The notes under the pieces were generated by a model. The model ran no database searches. It was given only the letters and a program-made list of their open reading frames with translations, and had not been told where the DNA came from. Of a stretch of DNA of 64,000 nt, positions 41,612 to 50,289 are shown in pieces (within the stretch, counting starts at the first letter, position 1; the number at the start of each line of letters is the position of its first letter). Position numbers and translations under genes: made by a program. The stretch comes from JAJYSO01 sp964579505 (GTDB lineage Bacteria > Bacteroidota > Bacteroidia > Flavobacteriales > Flavobacteriaceae): positions 62,001 through 126,000 of the forward strand of contig CAZOGC010000002.1 in assembly GCA_964579505.1 (NCBI GenBank). Reading direction: 5' to 3'.

Positions 41612-43267
41612 ATGAAAAGCCTTTTACCTGTATTTATCCTGCTCTTTATCTTATCAGGATGTCAATCTAATTCTAACACCAAAAAACAAGATGATGGTGC
41701 AAAAGCCTATCGTGAGTATGTAAGTACCTTGGCTTCTGACCAATTTCGCGGCCGCAAACCTTTTACCAAAGGAGAAACCCTTACCGTTAACTATTTAAAA
41801 GATCAGTTTAAAAAAATAGGGGCACAACCCGGTAACGGAAATAGTTATTTTCAAGAAGTACCTATGGTAGATATTAAAAGCAGTTTTAAAGACAATAAAG
41901 TTGTTTTTAAAGGCAAAAAAGGCACCCTGTCGCTTCAGCCGTTAGACGAAATTGTGGGCAACACACGCAGGGCTGTTAAAACACAAGAAATTAACAGTGC
42001 TCCGCTTATTTTTATGGGATTCGGTATTGATGCTCCGGAATATAATTGGAATGATTATGCCGATGTAGATGTTAAAGGAAAAATTTTGGTGGTGATGGTA
42101 AACGACCCCGGATTTTATAACCCTAAATTATTTAGAGGAAGAAATATGACTTATTATGGCCGATGGACTTATAAATATGAGGAAGCGGCCAGAAAAGGTG
42201 CCGCCGGGGTGCTCATCATTCATGCCACTAAACCCGCTTCTTACGGGTGGGGCGTTGTACGATCAGGATGGGGAGTAGCCTCTAGTCTGTACTTACAAGC
42301 TGCCAACCACCACGCAAATCGCTGTGCATTAGAAGGTTGGGTAACCAGAGAAGCCGCTCAAAAGTTATTTCATTTTGCAGGAATTAAAGATGTGCAAAAA
42401 CTTTTAGACAGTGCTAAGAAACCTGGTTTCAAACCGGTTCCGTTACACATCTCCTTAACGACTACCCTTCAAAATGAAATTAAAAAGAACACCTCTAAAA
42501 ACGTAATTGCTATCTTGCCGGGTACTGATCTTAAAAATCAATACGTTATTTACACGGCCCATTGGGATCATTTAGGCGTGGGCGAACCTGTTAACGGAGA
42601 TAGTATTTATAACGGTGCAGCCGACAATGCTTCCGGAACCGCCGGGTTGCTCTGGTTGGCTCGCAAATTTAAAGCCGCTCCACAAACTCGTCGTACCCTG
42701 GTTTTCTTAGCCGTAACCGGAGAAGAACAAGGGCTATTAGGCTCAGAATACTATACCAAGCATCCTATTTTTCCGCTTAAGAATACCGTAGTTGATATTA
42801 ACATGGATGTTTTACAACCTTTTGGCAAAATGAAAGACATTTATTTAATTGGGAAAGGGCAGTCTTCTGTAGACCAATACCTCATCAAAGAAGCTAAAAA
42901 GCAAGGGCGCGTGGTACGCCAAGAAGAAGATCGATCTGCAGGAGTCTATTTTCGTTCCGACCATTTTAATTTTGCCAAGGTAGGTATTCCTACGCTTTAT
43001 ACAGAAGGCGGAGTAGAATCTGTTGAACACGGAAAAGCCTGGGGCAAAAAACAAGCACACGAATACAACAAAAATAAATATCACCGCCCACAAGATGAAT
43101 ACAGTCCTTCTTGGGATATTTCCGGGTCACTACAAGATTTAAATCTGTTATACCAAACCGGAAAAGACTTAGCAGATACAACAGACTTCCCTACATGGAA
43201 TGACGGTGTATTGTTTAAAAAGATTCGTCAAAAAGAACGCGGAACAGCATCAACCGACAACAAATAA
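41612..43267 (+). CDS. M28-family zinc aminopeptidase lipoprotein with PA domain
   Basis: A 551-residue lipoprotein (lipobox LSGC). A protease-associated (PA) insert lies at about residues 110-230 (APLIFMGFGIDAPEYNWNDY; GAAGVLIIHAT). The M28 metal site is readable: HWDHLG, GAADNASGTAGLL (bridging Asp), TGEEQGLLGSEYY (catalytic and metal Glu), INMDVLQPFG, and the final His in FRSDHFNFAK. These enzymes trim N-terminal amino acids from peptides in the periplasm or at the surface. It is transcribed alone and converges on the DedA gene 17 bases away. It does not seem tied to the polysaccharide genes. Confidence 0.93.
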   Translation: MKSLLPVFILLFILSGCQSNSNTKKQDDGAKAYREYVSTLASDQFRGRKPFTKGETLTVNYLKDQFKKIGAQPGNGNSYFQEVPMVDIKSSFKDNKVVFKGKKGTLSLQPLDEIVGNTRRAVKTQEINSAPLIFMGFGIDAPEYNWNDYADVDVKGKILVVMVNDPGFYNPKLFRGRNMTYYGRWTYKYEEAARKGAAGVLIIHATKPASYGWGVVRSGWGVASSLYLQAANHHANRCALEGWVTREAAQKLFHFAGIKDVQKLLDSAKKPGFKPVPLHISLTTTLQNEIKKNTSKNVIAILPGTDLKNQYVIYTAHWDHLGVGEPVNGDSIYNGAADNASGTAGLLWLARKFKAAPQTRRTLVFLAVTGEEQGLLGSEYYTKHPIFPLKNTVVDINMDVLQPFGKMKDIYLIGKGQSSVDQYLIKEAKKQGRVVRQEEDRSAGVYFRSDHFNFAKVGIPTLYTEGGVESVEHGKAWGKKQAHEYNKNKYHRPQDEYSPSWDISGSLQDLNLLYQTGKDLADTTDFPTWNDGVLFKKIRQKERGTASTDNK

Positions 43268-43284
43268 CCTTATTGTTTTAGTTT

Positions 43285-43941
43285 TTAAGCCTCTGTGGTT
43301 TTTTCTTTCTTGAAAAGTTTGATAACCACAGGGGCTGTAACTAATACTACAAGCGCCAGGATTGTCCATTCTAAGTTTTGTTTAATCCACTCGTTTTCAC
43401 CTAAAACAAATCCGAGAGAGGTAATAGTAATTACCCATAAAATGGCTCCTAGAACATTAAAAATAGAAAAACGTTTAAGATCCATTTTCACAATTCCTCC
43501 AACAATAGGAACAAATGTACGTGCTACCGGCAAAAATCGAGCAATGAGGATTGCAAAGTTTCCTTTCTCTTCGTAAATTTTATGTGCAGATTGAATGTGT
43601 TTAGGTTTAATAACCCAACTCTTTTTCTTTTCATTGACAAATACATGGCCAAACTTATATCCCGACCAATACCCGACAAAATTCCCGGCTATGGTTGAAA
43701 TAATAAACAAGGTAATCCAAAAAATAAGGTTGTAAATTTCGTGGTTAAACGGATGCAAAGCCGCATCTGCACTAGCAAGAATCATCCCGGAAATAAATAA
43801 CATAGGATCTCCTGGTAAGAAAAACCCGAAAAAAAGTCCGGTCTCAATAAACAAGATGAGGAGTACTAAATAAAGTCCTCCATTTCTCATAATCCAATTA
43901 GGATTTGTTATAAGCTCAAAAGATTCTAAGATTACCTCCAT
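43285..43941 (-). CDS. DedA-family membrane protein
   Basis: From the ATG at 43941 the protein is 218 residues with about four to five membrane-spanning or re-entrant segments. DedA motifs are seen: FIETGLFFGFFLPGD with the conserved E and the GxxxPGD loop, then a membrane-proximal GYWSGYKFG, and ILIARFLPVARTFVPIVGGI, which contains the F-x-R-x-x-P-x-x-R signature. DedA proteins are inner-membrane proteins linked to lipid transport, including undecaprenyl phosphate recycling in some families. The gene is alone, convergent with the M28 gene. A longer start at 43959 is possible but adds only six residues. Confidence 0.92.
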   Translation of the reverse strand: MEVILESFELITNPNWIMRNGGLYLVLLILFIETGLFFGFFLPGDPMLFISGMILASADAALHPFNHEIYNLIFWITLFIISTIAGNFVGYWSGYKFGHVFVNEKKKSWVIKPKHIQSAHKIYEEKGNFAILIARFLPVARTFVPIVGGIVKMDLKRFSIFNVLGAILWVITITSLGFVLGENEWIKQNLEWTILALVVLVTAPVVIKLFKKEKTTEA

Positions 43942-44072
43942 AATAATTCTGTTTAACAAGCGGGCAAGATAACTTTATTTTGAACAACCCAAAGAAAGGG
44001 CCAACAATTTTAGGATAATTTTATAAGCCTTCTATTCACCATAACTTATTGTTATATAACCTATAAGCCTAT

Positions 44073-44807
44073 TTATTTTATTTTTTGAAGCAACGTTTGT
44101 GCATTTTTATAACGAGGAGCCGTTGAAGGTATTTGGCGCAACGTTTTCACAGCTTGCTCTGGCTGTTGCATACGGTAATAGCTATATCCCAAATAATACA
44201 AAGCTTGCGTTTTATAGACAGATTGTCCTTGGGCAATGGGTTCCAAATATTTTACCGCCTGTTGATACTCTTTTGTTCCTATATAGCTCAACCCCAAATA
44301 ATACGTATATAATGCAACTGTTTTTTGTTGATGATGTAACTGATGCAATTGAGCTACTGCATCGGTATAGCGGTGTTGGTTAAACGATTGGCGCGCCAAT
44401 TCATATAATTGATTAGATTGACTGCCCCGAGTGGTGTAATTAGGCATGTCTGGTAACTGCCCAAAATCTGTTGTTTTAAATAATCCGGTTATCATCATAA
44501 TAAATGCTAACGAAGCCGCGATAGCCAAGCCGAGGCCCCAGGTTTTTAAATAACGTATCTTTCCTTTTGCCGGCTTTGTACGAGTTGTAACAAATTGTGA
44601 TCGTTTGCCTGCCAACAAAGTTCTTAATTGATCGGCCTGCTCTGCCGATTGTTGATGACGTGTTAGCACTTCTTGTATCATCTTTTGCCGTTCAACTTCT
44701 TCGCGAAGTGTCTTATCGGCTTCTAAAGCTGTTTCAAACGCAACCAAATCTTCCCCTTTTAGAAGACCGTCAACATAATCTTGAATATGTTTTGTATAAT
44801 CTGTCAT
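44073..44807 (-). CDS. Anti-sigma-factor-like membrane protein with TPR tail
   Basis: A 244-residue protein: a cytoplasmic N-terminus (TDYTKHIQDYVDGLLKGEDL) like those of anti-sigma proteins, one membrane segment at about residues 90-110 (GLGLAIAASLAFIMMITGLF), then a periplasmic part with TPR-like repeats (LYTYYLGLSYIGTKEYQQAV; LYYLGYSYYRMQQPEQAV). The gene follows the ECF sigma gene by only three bases. By position and layout it probably inhibits that sigma factor until an envelope signal is sensed by the TPR part; this role is inference, since no zinc-type anti-sigma motif is visible. Confidence 0.78.
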   Translation of the reverse strand: MTDYTKHIQDYVDGLLKGEDLVAFETALEADKTLREEVERQKMIQEVLTRHQQSAEQADQLRTLLAGKRSQFVTTRTKPAKGKIRYLKTWGLGLAIAASLAFIMMITGLFKTTDFGQLPDMPNYTTRGSQSNQLYELARQSFNQHRYTDAVAQLHQLHHQQKTVALYTYYLGLSYIGTKEYQQAVKYLEPIAQGQSVYKTQALYYLGYSYYRMQQPEQAVKTLRQIPSTAPRYKNAQTLLQKIK

Positions 44808-44810
44808 TGG

Positions 44811-45365
44811 TTAAGATTTAAATAATGGATGCTCTTTTACTAACTTAGAAAGATTTCCCATACAAATGCTTTTTCGCTTACGCAAATAGGCATAACTAAT
44901 ACCCAATTGTTCTGCCACTTTTGCTAATGGTTTCTTAGTCATACACGCCTTAATAATATCTCTACATCCGGCGCTTAACTCATCTACCAAAGAAAGAAGC
45001 GTATTTTCTCGCTCAATTTGAGTGGCATAAGCTTCTGCATCATCAGCCTTTTCATAAGTATATAGGATATCTTCTCTTTTTGTTACCCTCTTTTTTCGAC
45101 TAGATTTTAAAATGGTTAACCATTTGCGTTTACACACAATAATAAGAAAGGCTTCAAAGCTGCATGTCAGTTCAAAATCTTTTTTTAAAGACAATTTAAA
45201 AATATCTATCAAGGCTTCTTGAAAAACATCTGCACCCTCTTCTTCAGACCCACTATTGGCCATAATCATGCGTTTTACCTTACCTGCAAATTGTTGGTAT
45301 ATTTTATCAACTCCTTTAGAATCTCTTTTTTGTAGATAGGTTATATATTTGGTATCCGGATGCAT
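44811..45365 (-). CDS. ECF-type RNA polymerase sigma factor
   Basis: A 184-residue sigma-70 family protein. Region 2 covers about residues 20-95 (IYQQFAGKVKRMIMANSG, EEEGADVFQEALIDIF) and region 4 about 125-175 (SLVDELSAGCRDIIKACMTKK followed by the helix-turn-helix KVAEQLGISYAYLRKRK). This is typical ECF layout. It is followed after three bases by a membrane TPR protein that is a likely anti-sigma factor. It is divergent from the PKD-CHAT gene pair across about 195 bases that hold an 11-base perfect palindrome, and it may control that pair. The target promoter is unknown. Confidence 0.9.
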   Translation of the reverse strand: MHPDTKYITYLQKRDSKGVDKIYQQFAGKVKRMIMANSGSEEEGADVFQEALIDIFKLSLKKDFELTCSFEAFLIIVCKRKWLTILKSSRKKRVTKREDILYTYEKADDAEAYATQIERENTLLSLVDELSAGCRDIIKACMTKKPLAKVAEQLGISYAYLRKRKSICMGNLSKLVKEHPLFKS

Positions 45366-45504
45366 TAATTTTTGCGATGAGGTTTTATCTATTGCGTTAT
45401 AAACTTACCTTAAAAAGATTTATTTACACTGAAATGCAGCTACTTAGCCACTAAATGTTTAATGTCTTATTTTTATAGGTCGTTAAAATTTGTATCTTTA
45501 TGAT

Positions 45505-45530
45505 AATTTTGTCTAAAAATAGACAAAATT
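45505..45530. promoter_or_regulatory. Perfect palindrome upstream of the PKD-CHAT genes
   Basis: Arms AATTTTGTCTA (45505-45515) and TAGACAAAATT (45520-45530) around an AAAA centre, 29 bases before the ATG at 45560. A TATCTTTA (-7-like) lies just upstream at 45493-45500. The palindrome lies in the 5' leader or at the promoter and could be an operator or an RNA hairpin. Confidence 0.55.
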
Positions 45531-45559
45531 TTTAGGAATTCATTTTCTACATCAACATT

Positions 45560-47569
45560 ATGGGGTACACTGCATATATACGAAAATTAATAGTAAGCGC
45601 ATTGTTATTACTTGGGGGGAGTGTCTTCTCACAAACAGTCATAGACACTGTTTCGCAGGCCAGCATCAACACGACCTTAACCAGTAAAGGAATAGAGTTC
45701 TCTGCACAGTTACCCCCGTTAGTCGGCATACCCGGAGGACGTGCCCCTTATTACACTTATTTTTGGGATTTTGGTGACGGACATTTTAGTCGCCAACGCC
45801 AACCCATACATGCATATGCCAAAGCCGGAAATTATCAGGTAAAATTATACGCCACTAACAATTATGACAAAGGTAAAAAACCGCCACGTCCGGTTAAAAA
45901 CGTAAACGTGCAATACGCCATGGCTCAGCCCACCATTGGAATTGATGAACGTGCCTTTTTAAAGGGTAAACAAATTTTTAAACTAGGAAAAAACACCAAC
46001 GCCTTACCCGGCACTGATATTGTACTTATTGCAGGCGTAAAGCCGGTTTCCGGATCAGGAAAAATATACATCCTTAGCAATGAGAAAATATTTGGTCCGC
46101 CCGGATTTGCCTATAATGATCAAACTCATTATTTTGATGAAAAAACAGTTCAATCTTTACAGAAAACCAAGCCTTTTTACGCTTCAACAAACCAAATTGC
46201 CAGTGCCACTATTACCCGCAGCGGTAGCCCCAATTATGGCAAAGCTCAACACAAAACTTTTACACAAGACGAAGCTGTTTCTTTTTTTAGAAAACTGTAT
46301 AACAGCTACCAAACTGTAACACATTACAAAATCACTAAATCATCTGCAAACGAGCAGTTCTCGTATATTCACATCAATGTTTTGCCAGAAATGATTCAGG
46401 ACACCAATGCCATTGTCACACTTACTGCAATCTATTTACCCGATAGCACCGACAAGGCATACATCCATCGGCTAGATATTCCGGTGGTAACTTCTCACGA
46501 CCCTAACCGCATGTCTGTAAAACAAACCCGACTAAACTACCGCACTACTGCCCGAGGAAAACGCTTAACCTATAAAGTGAAATTTCAAAATAATGGAAAA
46601 GGTGATGCCAAAAATATTCGTTTAGAGATGGTCTTACCACAAGCAATGGATAGCGCTAGTTTTAAGTTGCTCAACCTCTATCCGCGCATCCCTCAGTGTA
46701 CAGATTCTACCCCCTCCAGTTGCTGGCGCAAAGAATGGGTAAGCAGTGATTCTCTTATTTTTTATTTTAATGGAATCAGCCTTCCGGGAAGTCAGGCTGA
46801 GCGCGAGGTTCCTCATGACAGTACAGAAGGGTTTGTTCGGTTTAGTATAAAAGCAGAAAAACGGTTGCCCAACAAGCCGTTTAAAGCAAAAACTGCTATT
46901 TATTTTGATAAAAACGAACCTGTTATTACCAATTGGGCTACCGGAAGATTTCGTAAAAGTCTTTCACCAATTCTATTTCTAGGATATAATTTTATTACCG
47001 CTGGCAAAGAAAGCTTACACCTTAACACCGCAGCCGGAATGCCTATTGATATTCCGTACAAATACAAAAACAATTTTACGATTGGTATAGGCTTAGCCCC
47101 GTTGGCACCTTATAAAAAACTATTCTGGCAAGCAGAATTGCGGGTGGGATATTTTGAGCAAACAGCTTCTATCTCAGGAGATCGCGCTCAGGGTTCTATA
47201 ATGATTGATAATAAACAATATTTTTACCATCTATTTAGTAGTGACTATCAGAAAAAAAATGTGCGTTTACAGTTGGACTTACTCCCCTTAAAATACAATC
47301 TGAATAGTTGGTTTAGCGTGGGAGTTGGAATTGAAGGAAATATCAACTTTGTGGTAGATAACCAAGAAAAAATGACGGTTCACACCCTTTCAAACGGAAT
47401 AAAATCAGCAAAAAAAGAGTTAGACAAAGCCAAAAATACGGTACACTGGCGCCCTTTTGCCGATTTTAATTTTGGAAGAGTATACCTAGGCCCTTCTCTA
47501 GGTATTCGGTATTATTTTGGGTTAAATGATATAAGTAGCCTGGCAACATACGTATCTTGGCGTTTCTAA
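45560..47569 (+). CDS. PKD-domain outer-membrane protein
   Basis: A 669-residue exported protein with three visible parts. After the signal peptide (LIVSALLLLGGSVFSQ) comes a PKD domain at about residues 55-110 (YYTYFWDFGDGHFSRQRQPI and YAKAGNYQVKLYATN). A middle region (about 300-450) has a DUF11-like uncharacterised repeat-domain look (LTYKVKFQNNGKGDAKNIRL, typical of surface proteins). A C-terminal beta-barrel-like part (about 470-669) ends in YVSWRF with a terminal Phe. It is probably anchored in the outer membrane with the PKD part exposed. The CHAT gene follows after 29 bases, so the two are probably one operon. Confidence 0.8.
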   Translation: MGYTAYIRKLIVSALLLLGGSVFSQTVIDTVSQASINTTLTSKGIEFSAQLPPLVGIPGGRAPYYTYFWDFGDGHFSRQRQPIHAYAKAGNYQVKLYATNNYDKGKKPPRPVKNVNVQYAMAQPTIGIDERAFLKGKQIFKLGKNTNALPGTDIVLIAGVKPVSGSGKIYILSNEKIFGPPGFAYNDQTHYFDEKTVQSLQKTKPFYASTNQIASATITRSGSPNYGKAQHKTFTQDEAVSFFRKLYNSYQTVTHYKITKSSANEQFSYIHINVLPEMIQDTNAIVTLTAIYLPDSTDKAYIHRLDIPVVTSHDPNRMSVKQTRLNYRTTARGKRLTYKVKFQNNGKGDAKNIRLEMVLPQAMDSASFKLLNLYPRIPQCTDSTPSSCWRKEWVSSDSLIFYFNGISLPGSQAEREVPHDSTEGFVRFSIKAEKRLPNKPFKAKTAIYFDKNEPVITNWATGRFRKSLSPILFLGYNFITAGKESLHLNTAAGMPIDIPYKYKNNFTIGIGLAPLAPYKKLFWQAELRVGYFEQTASISGDRAQGSIMIDNKQYFYHLFSSDYQKKNVRLQLDLLPLKYNLNSWFSVGVGIEGNINFVVDNQEKMTVHTLSNGIKSAKKELDKAKNTVHWRPFADFNFGRVYLGPSLGIRYYFGLNDISSLATYVSWRF

Positions 47570-47598
47570 AAGATGAGGGCGCCGGCTAATATTCTTTT

Positions 47599-50247
47599 AT
47601 GAAACAACTATACCGAATAGGACTTTTCGTATTGCTACTGAATCCTCTTGGGGGTTGGGCAACCAATAAGTTGCTTCAACAGCCCACAGACACAATATCA
47701 GTTATCACTCAAATCAAAAAATTAGGCGATTTGGTATATGATCAACCTCAGGTTTTTCTTCACCATCGCGATTCACTACTCACGCAAGTCTATAAACTAA
47801 AGCCCTACAACGCTCAAACATATACTGCTTATCAGTTATTATTACTAAATATTGGGTATGTGTTGGCTAACGATGCCCAAATTTTAAAGAGCATAGATGT
47901 TTACGAAAAAGCGCTCCATTTATATTATGCGCACCCCGACACCCCTATCAATTTTTTAGAATATTACGTAAAACCTTTGGGGAGTCTCTACACCATGACC
48001 GGTAATTTGCAGCAAGCCATCTTGTTGCAGCAATCTGCACTTAAAGACAAACAAGCCACCTCTGAAGAAAAAGCGTCGGTTTATGCCAACTTAGCCATTA
48101 CTATTAAAGAATTTCATAACTATAAAAAGGTAATTACCCTTTGTCATAAAGGACTCCAATTTACTTCAGCAAACAGTCTTACGGCAGCTCGTCATTACAA
48201 CGAAATGGCTGATTCTTTTTTGGCTTTAAAACAACTTGATTCAGCCGTATTCTACAATAAATTGGCTTTACGTATTCTCGTTCCACGGGCTATTTCTCCT
48301 ACTCAACAACAATTAGTTATTTGGAAGGCTAATGCTTGGGGAATAAAGGGCAAAATAGATTTTCAGCAGCATCAATATACACAAACACTAGCCGACTTAA
48401 CCAAAGCGCTGACTTTATTAGAAGACCATTTTCCTCATTCTCATCCGCGAGTACGTGCCAAATTACATGAGTTTAGAGGTGATTTATTAATAAAGCAAGA
48501 AAAATATACCCAAGCCAAACAAGAATTTTTAACGGCTATTAATTTACTTAATCCCAAAGGGTTAGCTACCTATCCTGATTACACCATTACGTATAGTTTG
48601 GTGGGGCTGGCTAAAGTTTATACTAAAACTAAGCAAATAGATAAAGGAATTGATTACTACCTACAAGCCATCTTAAATGATTATGTCGTTCAGCAATTTA
48701 TTTCGGCAAAAAAAAGTAGTTATTACAACTCAGCGAAAAATCGCAAAATGCTTTCTGCTGTATCTTCTCTGCTATACCAACAAATACAAGCTGCCGGCAA
48801 TGCAGAAAAGAAGCAACATTACGCTTTTCAACTACTTTGGGCTACCGAATTATCTAAAGGTCGTCAATTAATACAGGCCATAACACAGGCACAGACTTAT
48901 AATACCGACACTTCTAAAAACAATCAAGATGCAAGGGTGCAGCATCAACTGCGGTATTTATACAAATTACGTTCAACTACCACAGGCCCAAAAAAAATAG
49001 CACAACTCAACACCCAAATTAAAAATATCATTTTTAAAACCTCGCTAACCCAAAATTATTTTGAACAGCAGTACAGCCAGCCAAGATTCAGTTCTTTCGT
49101 AACTAAAATAAGGCGATACAGTCAAACTGCCGATCTTCTTTCTTGGCAAATTACCCCTAATAGTGCCGCGTATGCCATTAGTGTAGTTAAAGGACAACCT
49201 ACGGTTTACCAACTCACAGCCTATCCACAACTTAAACAAAAAGTAAAAATCTTTTTAGACACCTATTTTTACCAAGGCCCTCAGGCATATAACAACAATC
49301 CCAAACGTTATTTTAAGCAAGCCCATCAGCTATTGCAGCAGTTGCTTCCTCAGGTTTCTAACTGCACGCAAAAACATTGGCTTATCTCTCCTGATGGGTT
49401 TATTTACGGGCTTCCTTTAGAGGCATTAACGCAACAGCAACATTTTTTAATTGAAGAGAAAACACTTCAATCTGTTTATACCTTTTTACACTATTCACCT
49501 CAACCTTTGGTCTATTCTAACGCTGTATCGGTTACGGTATTTGCTCGACAGAAATACCCTCCTCCTTTTCAAGACCTTCTTTATATTCCCAAAGAGATTC
49601 AACAAATTAAACGGCATGCCACCGTTACTGTTTACAAAGGGTCTACCACCAATTTTACACAATTTCAGCAAGCTTTAAACAGTCCTGACATAGTACATAT
49701 TAGCACACATGCCATTGCACAAAAAGGACATGAACCTTACTTGCTACTCGCTCAAAAAATTAGTCTAGATCAACTACAACTGTTAGCCACGCAAGCCCCG
49801 TTAGTGGTTTTATCTGCTTGTGAAACCGGAAAAGGTAAAACAATTGTTGGTGAAGGAATGGAAAGTTTAAACAAAGCTTTTCTCAGTAAAGGTGTAAAAG
49901 GCGTAGTTGCCGCTCGTTGGGAGGTAAACGATGCTTTTATTCCGCGGTTTATGAATCAGTTTTATTCGTTTTTGCAACAAAACAAACGTCCGGTAAAAGC
50001 CTTGCAAGCGGCTAAACTTCACTTTATTAATAACGATAAAAATCTGCTTGATAGAAACCCGTGGTTATGGGCCTCTTTTAATTATACCGGCCGCAGTATA
50101 ACTCTTTCCGTAGAGCCACCTTCTTCTTATATTACATGGATTTATATTGGCGGAGGAACTCTACTAATTTTTGTTTTGGGAATCGTATACACTAAACAAA
50201 GAAAGAAAAAAGCTAACCCACCCACTCATAAAGAGCAGATGGGCTAA
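47599..50247 (+). CDS. Exported TPR-CHAT protease-like protein with C-terminal membrane anchor
   Basis: An 882-residue protein: signal peptide (IGLFVLLLNPLGGWA), TPR-like repeats over about residues 60-420, then a CHAT domain (caspase HetF associated with TPRs; about 555-835). The catalytic pair is readable: His704 in VHISTHA and Cys741 in VLSACETG, followed by GEGMESLNKAFLSKGVKGVVAARW. A membrane segment at about residues 845-868 and a basic tail KQRKKKANPP follow. CHAT proteins are caspase-like peptidases, some known as separase or gasdermin-processing proteases. Here the signal peptide and C-terminal anchor suggest that the protease domain faces the periplasm. The gene follows a PKD outer-membrane protein, divergent from an ECF sigma / anti-sigma pair. 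Confidence 0.88.
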   Translation: MKQLYRIGLFVLLLNPLGGWATNKLLQQPTDTISVITQIKKLGDLVYDQPQVFLHHRDSLLTQVYKLKPYNAQTYTAYQLLLLNIGYVLANDAQILKSIDVYEKALHLYYAHPDTPINFLEYYVKPLGSLYTMTGNLQQAILLQQSALKDKQATSEEKASVYANLAITIKEFHNYKKVITLCHKGLQFTSANSLTAARHYNEMADSFLALKQLDSAVFYNKLALRILVPRAISPTQQQLVIWKANAWGIKGKIDFQQHQYTQTLADLTKALTLLEDHFPHSHPRVRAKLHEFRGDLLIKQEKYTQAKQEFLTAINLLNPKGLATYPDYTITYSLVGLAKVYTKTKQIDKGIDYYLQAILNDYVVQQFISAKKSSYYNSAKNRKMLSAVSSLLYQQIQAAGNAEKKQHYAFQLLWATELSKGRQLIQAITQAQTYNTDTSKNNQDARVQHQLRYLYKLRSTTTGPKKIAQLNTQIKNIIFKTSLTQNYFEQQYSQPRFSSFVTKIRRYSQTADLLSWQITPNSAAYAISVVKGQPTVYQLTAYPQLKQKVKIFLDTYFYQGPQAYNNNPKRYFKQAHQLLQQLLPQVSNCTQKHWLISPDGFIYGLPLEALTQQQHFLIEEKTLQSVYTFLHYSPQPLVYSNAVSVTVFARQKYPPPFQDLLYIPKEIQQIKRHATVTVYKGSTTNFTQFQQALNSPDIVHISTHAIAQKGHEPYLLLAQKISLDQLQLLATQAPLVVLSACETGKGKTIVGEGMESLNKAFLSKGVKGVVAARWEVNDAFIPRFMNQFYSFLQQNKRPVKALQAAKLHFINNDKNLLDRNPWLWASFNYTGRSITLSVEPPSSYITWIYIGGGTLLIFVLGIVYTKQRKKKANPPTHKEQMG

Positions 50248-50289
50248 CCCCCACATCTATAAGGTGAAGTAGTAAATGATGCGGATTGG

